Shown piece by piece: positions 56,701 to 64,000 of a DNA stretch of 64,000 nucleotides (positions are counted from its first letter, which is position 1; each line of letters starts with the position of its first letter). Position numbers and translations under genes: made by a program. Under the pieces are notes generated by a model. That model saw nothing but the letters and a program-made list of their open reading frames with translations. It was not told the origin of the DNA and did not search any database. Source of the DNA: Malachius bipustulatus (taxonomy: Eukaryota; Arthropoda; Insecta; Coleoptera; Melyridae); the NCBI GenBank assembly GCA_910589415.1, contig OU342630.1, positions 28,801,867-28,865,866 on the forward strand. The letters are read 5' to 3'.

Positions 56701-59700
56701 TTCGAGCTCGCCACAACATTGTCGGCGGAAAAATTTGTGGTGAATCAGCTGGTGTTCCTGATGGCGTAGCGGAAGAATGGCTGCTTCAGAAGTGGCCAAC
56801 TTTGTGTGAAAGTTACAAGCCAGATGACATCTTCGATGCAGATGAAACAGGACTGTTTTTTAATATGACCCCAGATAAAACATTGAAATTTAAAGATGAA
56901 CAATGTTCTGGGGGGGAAATGTCCAAGACTAGAATCACAGTTTTGGTTGCTGCTAATATGACGGGAACATGTAAGCAAAAACTTCTTGTGATTGGCAAGT
57001 CTAAAAAAACAAGGTGTTTTAAAAACATACGCTCCTTGCCAGTGGCTTATGAAAACAACACCAAATCTTGGATGACTTCTGAGATTTTTGAAAAATGGCT
57101 ACGAAACTGGGACGCTCAGCTAAAATCAAGAAAACGCAAAATTCTATTCATGGTCGATAATAATTGTCCTGCCCATCCAGTGGTTGCCAATCTAAATTTT
57201 ATAAAGCTTGTGTTCTTGCCACCTAATGTTACTTCAGTATTAAAACCCATGGACCATGGCATAATAAAATCTCTGAAAACTCAGTACAGAAAGCTACAAG
57301 TACTGCAAATGCTTCAAAATCTTGACAAAGGTGGACATAAAGATTTGAATGTCCTTGAAGCCATTTTAATGATAGCAGATGCTTGGGAAAAAGTCACACA
57401 AAAAACAATCGCCAATTGTTTCAAACACGCGGGTTTCAAAGACCTTACTTCGTCATCTCCAAGTGTTACTGAAGGTGATTCTCTACCAACCAAATGTTCA
57501 ACACCTGATAACGAAGAAGATGATGATGATGATGATGAAGATGAAGACATTCCCCTCGCTCAACTAGCAGGACTACTTACTTCATCTTCATCAAAGGAAG
57601 AAATAGAGGAATTTGTCAAGATAGACAATAACCTGGCTGTGTCTGTGTCTGCAAGTGAAGAAGATATTCTGGCTGACATCCAAAGTCAAAATTTAGACAA
57701 CGAAGAAGAAGCAGAAGAAGAAGAATATTTTGTACCATCACTGAACGATGCTCTCGGCGCAGTTAATACGTTACAGAAATTTCTCATATTTAATGAAAAA
57801 TTTACTAATGAAAAGTATCAAGACAATTTGAAGCAAATGCAGCGTAAGATGCAAAATGAGTATGCCCGTCAAAAATGTGAAAAACAAACCAAGATAACAG
57901 ATTACATGACCGTTTTATAAAATGCATACATACATACTAAATATGTATCTCAGAACATGATAAAAAATTAAAATTGTACATACCTACCTGTATCCTCAAA
58001 AATTAATAAATTTTTGGTAGATAAATATGTATTTGAAAATTGCCTTTATACAGGGTGTCCCGTAAGTAATGGTCCGTGGTGAAATGGGAGATTCTTGGTT
58101 TAAAAATATTACGATCTGACACTACTTGCTCTAACAAAATCTTGATAATAAAAAAGATACAGGGTGGCAAAGTTGAGATTTAAAAATTTTCTTTTCAAAA
58201 TATCTCGAAAAATTGTACAGGTACGAACGTGAAAACTTGGGGATAGATGTTTTACGGTATGAAAAATCATAATTTGATATCCATGTCGATGTATTTTATA
58301 GAGGGCGCCACTTAGGTCATGTTGACGACGTAAATGAACACATAACTTTTTTATCCTTCAGGATATCGCGCATTTTATTTTGAAATATTAAAACTACATC
58401 ATTGATGAGAAAAAAAGATATACCGGTTGTCAGTCTCAAAACTTAGTGGTTTTCGAGACAATCACGTTTTAATAATCTCCTGCATTATTTTTATTTTTTT
58501 TTATTATCCGAAATCTTAATGCAGTAGGTCGAGATAATAACCAGCATTTTGGCAATTAAACATTTTTCACTTTGACATATTAAAAAAGCAAACAAATGAA
58601 CCATATTCACCTAAATTCCTATACAGATTCTGAAATAGTCGATTACCAGGTTGCAGTCTGTTTGGATATCGTGGCAGGTATTCTTGTTTCGCAGCTTGCC
58701 CATTGAAGTTTTGTTTGCAATAAAGAGAAATCATATCTCTCTTATCTGAATTTGAAAAATTATTATGTCTCGGCATTTTTTAATTTTCCAACTACTAGCA
58801 GTAAGCAAAAAATTCTGAACAGTATCAGTAGAGAAAATCATTAACTGTCAATTATCTCGAAAACCACTAACTTTTGAGACTGACAACCGGTATACCTTTT
58901 TTTCTCATCAATGATGTAGTTTTAATATTTCACAATAAAATGCGGGATATCCTGAAGGATAAAAAGTTATGTGTTCATTTACGTCGTCAACATGACCTAA
59001 GTGGCGCCCTTTATAAAATACATCGACACGGATATCAAATTATGATTTCTCATACCGTAAAACATCTATCCCCAAGTTTTCACGTTCGTACCTGTACAAT
59101 TTTTCGAGATATTTTGAAAAGAAAATTTTTAAATCTCAACTTTACCACCCTGTATCTTTTTTATTATCAAGATTTTGTTAGAGCAAGTAGTGTCAGATCG
59201 TAATATTTTTAAACCAAGAATCTCCCATTTCACCACGGACCATTACTTACGGGACATCCTGTATACGTATTATTTATTTAAACCTCTTAATCCTTTGAAT
59301 TTACATACATAATATTATCATGTGGTATGTGGTGTCAGTTAGTAAAAAATGCATTTAATTGCTAATGACTATCGGCTATAACAACCGCATATTGATGGTC
59401 CCCTCAATGTCGTTATATCCGGTTTTCACTGTATTCGAGGCAAAAATTGTGAAGTGTGATTTACCTGCCATAGGCGGGTACAGTCTCTTGCTTTGGAAAT
59501 TTATAAACGTAAATTGCCTCACTTGCTTCTTTCCATGATCCAAGTTTTAAGTGACTCGATGATATAATACCTAATTATACATAATTATTATTGTAAGTAA
59601 ATAGCTGGATATACCTATAGGATAATAGTTTCACCCAGTCCCAGTAGCTTATCCCGTGAAATATCCAAGTGTCCTATTCTCGATTTTTACAAAATGGAAT

Positions 59701-62052
59701 TTGCAGAAAATTCTAGTGCGTCACAATCGAAAAACGCCACGTTCTAGCGCAAGAAGAGCATGTAATGGTGAATAATGTGTATAAGGGTCTCAAGGATAGG
59801 TACCCGGATATGCTAGTGAAAGAGGTAGTCACTTTGTGTGCTAGTTTAACTAATGTTTCTGTTTGTACGGTCTTCAGAGTTATCAAGAATCCCAATATTG
59901 AGAAACCAAATAAAGATGGAACGTCTGTTCGGAAGAGAATCATACTCGATGATGACGTGAAGTATGCTATTCGTCGAAAATTTCATGCCACATTTTTTAT
60001 AAATGAAATTCCTATTTTAAGTAAAATTCTAGCAGAGCTGCACAACGATGAAAGTCTGCCAAAGATATCTCGTCGAGTACTAATTCGAACTTTGTGCGAA
60101 ATGAACATCCGCTACCAGAAAAGAAACCGAAAGAGCATCTTAATTGAAAGAAATGAAATTGTTTTGTGGTGCAGACAATTTTTGAATGAAATTCGAGAGC
60201 ATCGACGATCACAAAGAAAAATATATTACACTGACGAAGCGTGGCTGAATGAAGGCCACACAGTGTCGAAAGTCTGGCAAGACTTCAACATCGAAAGTTC
60301 ACGTCAACGATTTTTGAGGGATTTTCTCCGGGATTAAAATTTCCATCGGGCAAAGGCCGAAGACTGGTCATTACCCACCTTGGGAGTGATTCTGTTTTTT
60401 TAAACAGTAGCCTTAATGTATTTGAATCGCGAAAGACGGGAGACTATCATAAGGACATGAACGCAGAAGTTTTTGAATGATGGTTTTCCTCCATATTGTT
60501 GCTTGTTGAGCCTGGTTCTGTGATTGTCCTCGACAATGCCCCTTATCACAGTCGTCGATTGGAAAAAATACCAACTTCAGCGTGGCGGAAAGCAGATATA
60601 ATAGAGTGGCTGAATTCAAAGAAACTGCCTCATGATGAAAATCTGCTTAAAGTACAATAATTTTTGGAAATAGTGCGTCAGCACAGACCCATGTATATTA
60701 AGTATGTGGTTGACGAAATGGCGCAAGAGCACGGTGAGATAGTGTTGAGAATTCCGCCGTATCACTGCGAATTAAACCCCATTGAACTTGTTTGGGCTCA
60801 AATTAAAGGTTCAGTAGCTCGTAGAAATTCTAGTTTTAAGCTGTGCGATGTGAAAAAGCTTTTATAAGAAGCGGTTTCGCATATAACCCCGGACATAATA
60901 TGGCGTAGTTGTATAGGACATGTAGAATAAGAAGAAATAAAAATGTGGGATTTGGACACCCGCGTTGAATGCCTAGTACAACCACTGACAGTTCAAATTA
61001 ACCCTGATATGGACAGTAGTAGTGACAGTGACATTTCGACATCAAGTTCAGAAGAAGAGCCCCTTTAAAATTGGTAAGTCGTGCGCCACTGACATCTGCT
61101 TTCTCCTTACGTTTATTCCCCTCAGCTCTCTAGCTGGAAAAACTGATAAGGTATCTTCCGATTCGGAACTGAACTATAATTACAACTAAAGAGAATTTTC
61201 ATGCAATTAATTATCAAAGAAGCATGTAGGTACACGTTTATAAATGTTTAGTGTTGACGTTGACGGTTACACGTTTAATTTATTACACGCTTTTTTCATC
61301 ACTAGATGGCAGTAGTAGTAGTAGTATCAAACAAAGATAATTGAAATCTTCTGATTTTAAACGGAGTAATTTGTCACTGACGCTATATATGCGACAGACA
61401 CTTGCAGCTGTCGCTAGATGCAATGAACCCAGTTAATGGGTTAAAAAACATAGACATTTCTTCGGAAATTTATACTCACTGGTTAAACAGCATAGACAAC
61501 ATCATTTCGCTCGTCTCGTCAGGTAAATTAGTCAAGAATAGAATTTGATTGGGCGGTTGCTCCGCATTTGCTCCACCCGGAACTCTGTTGGGATCCTTCT
61601 TCTTCTTCTTTTTGGGTATGTCTTCATCCTTAGCGATAACCGGACGAACCTTCTTGGGACGCTCCTGGAATGTCCCCTTCAATTTCGATATTAAGTCCGA
61701 GTCGGATTTGGCGTACTGTATGCGCTGGAAAGACAGGGTAAGTAAAACTGTGCAAGGTGCAATGCACAAAAGAATCGGTCAATTTTTGTTCAAGAGATGG
61801 TCTAAAAGTGCTCACCATTGGTTTGTCGTAGAATGGGAACCCTTGCATCGATCTTAAGGCGTTGGTTGAGCTCTGGATTTCTTTGAAAATGACGAATGCT
61901 TGACCACGCATCTTCAACGTTTTTATAGCTACGATGTCCATGATCTGGCCGAATTGGGAGAAAATTGCGTAGAGGGATTTTTTCAGTTCTTCTTTTTTCA
62001 CTTTTTCGTTTAAATTGTTAATGTATATCGTATTGTTTGGTCGAATATCCAT
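53732..62052 (-). CDS. snf: Sans fille / U1 snRNP protein A (U1A/U2B'')
   Basis: Three exons: 62052-61816, 61724-61480 and 53891-53732 (stop 53734-53732). Borders are CCAATG|GTGAGC, TTTCCAG|CGC, AACCA|GTGAGT and TTTCCAG|GTTCCC; phases join to a 213-aa protein, close to the usual insect length. RRM1 has RNP2 TIYINNL (residues 8-14) and RNP1 RGQAFVIF (49-56). A basic linker [10 protein letters not shown] follows, then RRM2 with ILFLTNL and IAFVEF, ending KISFAKK. In flies this one protein serves as both U1A and U2B'', binding U1 stem-loop II and U2 stem-loop IV in the nucleus for splicing. Intron 1 is 91 bp. Intron 2 is 7.6 kb and filled by transposons. No damage is seen in any exon, so the gene should be functional. 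Confidence 0.95.
54167..54757 (-). mobile_element. Sixth copy of the 570-bp TIR element, in snf intron 2
   Basis: TAGCTAGGAATAGACGAAG at 54167 and CTTCGTCTATTCCTAGCTT ending about 54757 frame an interior that matches the units at 11.6-13.9 kb in reverse orientation (for example CAAATGTGTACGTTTATGGG). It is a single full-length copy about 40 kb from the array. Strand here marks orientation relative to array units 1-4. Confidence 0.85.
54758..56035. other. Intron 2 sequence of snf
   Basis: Contains a C-run (about 55040-55056) and a plus-strand frame of 68 codons at 55159-55365 that I do not recognise. No paired termini were found. Confidence 0.4.
56337..57920 (+). pseudogene. Tigger transposase with a single in-frame TAG
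   Basis: The first 59 residues ([20 protein letters not shown] ... [12 protein letters not shown]) are the CENP-B/psq-type helix-turn-helix. The TAG at 56514-56516 interrupts the frame, which then continues without damage for about 467 codons to 57920. The second part has a CENP-B HTH region ([14 protein letters not shown]) and a DDE core: [24 protein letters not shown] and [20 protein letters not shown]. An acidic tract and a C-terminal tail ending KITDYMTVL follow. Apart from the one stop the gene is complete. Readthrough, RNA editing or simple recent death are all possible; recent death is the default. Confidence 0.88.
58049..59263. mobile_element. 1.2-kb foldback with ~405-bp arms and a transposase fragment
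   Basis: The left arm 58049-58460 (TACAGGGTGTCCCGTAAGTA) is mirrored by the right arm about 58860-59263 (TACTTACGGGACATCCTGTA) with few differences. The ends are inside TA. The 400-bp centre codes, on the minus strand, for the N-terminus of a DUF4817-type transposase (separate entry). It is therefore a deletion derivative of a mariner-like element with very long TIRs. Confidence 0.85.
58567..58776 (-). pseudogene. DUF4817 (HTH) N-terminal fragment of a mariner-like transposase
   Basis: ATG at 58776 gives [20 protein letters not shown], then [20 protein letters not shown] and [10 protein letters not shown]. This is the helix-turn-helix segment labelled DUF4817 at the start of many insect mariner-like transposases, as I recall it. 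The frame stops after 69 residues and nothing of the DDE domain remains. It lies in the centre of the foldback. Confidence 0.7.
59704..61066 (+). pseudogene. IS630/Tc1-mariner-type transposase relic with wide D-E spacing
   Basis: The reading starts near 59710 ([20 protein letters not shown]), with an open frame at 59765-60337. The first catalytic Asp is in [14 protein letters not shown] (about 60230). After a frameshift near 60320 come [15 protein letters not shown] and [16 protein letters not shown] (second Asp, about 60530). A TAA at about 60658 is followed by [20 protein letters not shown] (Glu, about 60780). Counting through the stop, 83 residues separate the last Asp and Glu, far more than the 34-41 of most Tc1/mariner groups. 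It ends with an acidic Ser tail, [15 protein letters not shown]. At least one frameshift and several stops make it inactive. Confidence 0.8.
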
Positions 62053-62900
62053 TTTCGAGACTAATATAACGCAATTTATCTTTAAGGCAACAACTGTACA
62101 CAAACAACAAACAACGATTGCCGGTGAACCGGTATGAAAATGAGGTTAATTCTTAGGTTATGTTATGTCACGAATGTACGAATACTACGAATGACTTATG
62201 TAAGTGAGTAGTGTGAGTGAACAGTGAAGTTGAAGTGTGCGTCGGTCTTCTTTTTCTTTACAACAGTTACAGCCGTGAGATAATTACACAAGGTATGTCA
62301 GCTTGAGCTTGAGACTGAAAAGTGAAAACTCGTCCGGGCTGCGCATGACGTCACTGTGGTGATTGTAGTCCAAGCTCCAAATTAATTGAAAATATTTTAA
62401 GGTAAAAGTCAACATTTGTGGAGTGTAATGAAAAGTGCTGGTGCTTACTGTGATCCATCTCTTTGCCTTTCGTTTTTCTTGCATGATTCTCACACCCGCA
62501 CAATAAACCATTTTTGCTATCATACAGTCAGGTACTGAAGTCAAACTTATTAAAATTACTGAAACATCTTCAAAAGTCGAAATAAGCTACTAAGTCGCGA
62601 CTTCACGTCATTATTATGCCGAGTCGCATGTAGCCTGTGACGTCAGTGTGGTGATCCTGATGTCACAAAAGTTGCGCGCTGACAATACCTTGTTTATTTG
62701 TATCATGGTTACATCTTGATAGTAGCTAGCAGTGCACCGCCTGAACGGTAAATCATCACAGTGTCACAGCAATAAAGCCACGCTAGAAAAACAAACAAAA
62801 TAAAAAATGTCGCTAAATATTTACCTACATCTGCGTCTGCGTGTCCTACGTTCCATCAATTTTTTCGGGACCGAGGAGTGAAATAGGAGTGCTGGGTGGG
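62053..62900 (-). promoter_or_regulatory. Presumed 5' flank and promoter of snf
   Basis: The region upstream of the snf start codon has no coding signal. Two palindromic TGACGTCA words (CRE/ATF-type) lie at about 62345 and 62638, each followed by a GTGTGGTGAT-like or CTGTGGTGAT-like word. This suggests a duplicated ~25-bp unit. No clear TATA box was found, which fits a housekeeping promoter. The transcription start cannot be read from sequence. Confidence 0.4.
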
Positions 62901-63590
62901 TAAGAAGCTAAAAACAGCTATTGCAAACTAGTATTAAGGTCACAACTAAGGCCTATTTGGCACTACGGTCGAATTGCTATTTTTTCTTCACTTTCAGGGC
63001 AAGGAATATCTTCGAGATTGTGACGTCTCTCCTTTTTTGGAGAGGACGTCTTAATTATTGGGTTAATTTATTTCTTAACCCATGCCTTCAGACGGGATAT
63101 TTGGGTGGATTTACACAAATGATACACGACATTTTTTTGAAAAATAACGTAAATTTATTATTTCCTTAAAATGGTAAACGTAAAATAATCATTCAATGCT
63201 TGGTGAACGCCCGGTATATCTTCCAGGCCCAGCGCCCGGTAAAAACGGTGTCCCGGCTGCCGCTCGACGGTCGGACTACGCCAGTAGGTCGAGGAGGACA
63301 AGTTTTTCTGCGGAGTTCAGTCAACTGGAAAATAAAATGTTAGTGGTGCAATATGAGACGAGAACGGAATGATTTTACTATTATTTTTATCGCGTCGATA
63401 AAAGAATGAGAAATGAACTGAATAAAACTCTTGATTAATATTATTTACATGAAATTTATTATGGTCTCAATTCATGAAAAATTCCCTTTTATTTAAATGA
63501 ATAATTTAATTAATAAATTAGGCCGGGGGAAAATTCTATTTACATGAAATGACCACGGGTTTTATCATTTGATGAGTGATTGGGCTCGTC
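62901..63590. other. Non-coding stretch with a GC-rich patch
   Basis: Positions 63200-63320 are GC-rich and repeat CGCCCGGTA twice (about 63210 and 63231). AATAAA words follow. It is possibly the end of an element that continues into the hairpin array; no terminus or gene was found. Confidence 0.4.
63022..63050. repeat. Hairpin, 11 bp with one bulged G
   Basis: GACGTCTCTCC (63022-63032) and GGAGAGGACGTC (63039-63050) pair around a T6 loop with one unpaired G. Confidence 0.7.
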
Positions 63591-64000
63591 TTCGATTGCG
63601 TAACGGTCAATTCTCGTTCGCAATCGAAGGTTGACCTTCTACGTGCCTGGCTAACTCGTCGAGTCAATTCTTCGACTCGTTAGGAAGTCACTGGGGGAAT
63701 TATACGCTTTCTCAGTAATTAGACCAGGGACGCGAATCAATTCTTCGCTTCACCTGGGTCCACGTTCGAGACTGATAAGCTTTAGGGGGTGACGAAAGAG
63801 TATCAATTCTACTCTCTCGTGATATCCCAACTTGACTCCTGGTCAGTACCCAGGCTTCGCATTGGGGTAGGTTAAGGTGTGAGCTTGGAAGAGTCAATTC
63901 TTCTTCTTCGCTCTAGGAGAAGTCCCGATCAGTACTCGGGCCTCTGGGCAAGGGGGTGAGCTATAGATGGCGGACCGGCTATCCTAGATCAGTTCTCTAG
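63591..64000. repeat. Array of eight stem-loops sharing a TCARTWC loop
   Basis: Eight hairpins have loop TCAATTC, TCAGTAC or TCAGTTC, while their stems are unrelated in sequence. (1) 63591-63628, TTCGATTGCG/CGCAATCGAA continued by AACG/CGTT. (2) 63651-63683, CTAAC and GTCGA paired on both sides of a 2x2 internal loop. (3) 63722-63760, CGCGAA with an outer CCAGG. (4) 63792-63820, ACGA and AGAGTA. (5) 63838-63854, CCTGG. (6) 63881-63913, GAGC and GGAAGA. (7) 63924-63940, CCCGA. (8) 63984-64000, CTAGA, at the window edge. Spacing is irregular (35-73 bp between loops). No coding frame explains the pattern. It may continue past the window. Confidence 0.8.

Larger units (their letters stand above)
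56337..59431 (+). mobile_element. Tigger (pogo-type) element, left end not found
   Basis: A Tigger transposase frame begins at ATG 56337. The right terminus is recognisable: CAATGTCGTTATATCCGG then TTTTCACTG ending at 59431, followed by TA, which is the mirror of the CAGTGAAAACCGGATATAAC kind of Tigger end. I do not find the corresponding left TIR between the outer element's TIR and the gene, so it is lost or altered. A foldback occupies 58049-59263 inside its 3' region. Confidence 0.7.
56038..61176 (+). mobile_element. Tc1/mariner-like element with TA duplication, carrying a nested Tigger
   Basis: The left TIR 56038-56071 and right TIR 61143-61176 match at 31 of 34 positions, starting TAGTTCGGTTCCGAAT / TAGTTCAGTTCCGAAT and ending CCTTATCAG. 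TA flanks both ends (56036-56037 and 61177-61178). The element's own transposase relic is at 59.7-61.07 kb beside the right TIR. A Tigger element occupies its left part. It lies in snf intron 2. Confidence 0.8.

Noticed and set aside
57314..57550. Serine-rich minus-strand frame
   Set aside because: It is the reverse of the GAT/GAA-rich acidic tract of the Tigger transposase, not a gene.
2950..62250. A shared 16-mer AGTGTGCGTCGGTCTT near 2953 and near 62235
   Set aside because: In 64 kb on both strands about one shared 16-mer is expected by chance, and similarity does not extend beyond it.
63591..64000. CRISPR array or tRNA cluster
   Set aside because: The stems are not direct repeats with spacers, and no cloverleaf, anticodon arm or CCA context is present. 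The eukaryotic setting also argues against CRISPR.

Overview
The window is insect-like nuclear DNA: AT-rich, with intron-bearing genes and a very high load of transposable elements (TEs). There is no operon structure or bacterial signal. Two host genes are visible, both on the minus strand. The first is a complete three-exon homolog of sans fille / U1 snRNP protein A (53.7-62.05 kb). The second is two coding exons of a pleckstrin-homology protein of the oxysterol-binding-protein-related ORP10/11 type (35.17-36.36 kb). The TE mix (Copia, Gypsy, several hAT, Tigger, Tc1/mariner-like, Harbinger, non-LTR elements and many foldback MITEs) fits an insect such as a hemipteran, beetle or moth. The sequence does not let me choose among them.

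Layout. 0-8 kb: decayed intergenic DNA with a 220-bp MITE, a LINE endonuclease relic and three strong stem-loops before a short ORF. 8.6-10.7 kb: foldback elements nested in foldback elements. 10.7-14.15 kb: a palindrome-rich MITE, then five copies of a ~570-bp TIR element in tandem (a sixth copy lies in the long snf intron). 14.5-15.5 kb: a minus-strand LINE RNase H relic. 18.1-25.4 kb: three dead LTR retrotransposons, with a Copia relic into which a Gypsy relic runs, itself interrupted by a second Copia relic. 26.3-28.8 kb: the best preserved element, an apparently intact DNA transposon with identical 32-bp TIRs, a candidate ATTT target duplication and a single-intron gene for a 573-aa DUF7869-type protein. 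A decayed relative lies at 31.4-33.4 kb, beside a hAT relic (29.08-31.38 kb) with a perfect 8-bp duplication.

36.8-41.5 kb: a DUF4371-type hAT relic split by a LINE, leaving an in-frame hAT-reverse transcriptase fusion reading frame. 42.5-43.65 kb: a MITE holding an internally deleted Harbinger element. 44.5-49.1 kb: a hAT-like element full of TATCGATA words, entered by two LINEs with tetranucleotide tails. 50.3-51.0 kb: a foldback inside a foldback whose outer arms are identical. 51.4-52.7 kb: a LINE 5' end. The 7.6-kb second intron of snf carries a Tc1/mariner-like element with wide D-E spacing, which contains a Tigger element, which contains a foldback retaining a DUF4817 transposase fragment. 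The window ends in an unusual array (63.59-64.00 kb) of eight stem-loops with unrelated stems but a shared 7-nt loop, TCARTWC.

The host genes look functional: splice sites, phases and RNA-binding motifs are intact. Nearly all TE genes are broken; the clear exception is the 26.3-kb transposon. The two signals I consider most worth follow-up are that transposon and the terminal conserved-loop hairpin array.
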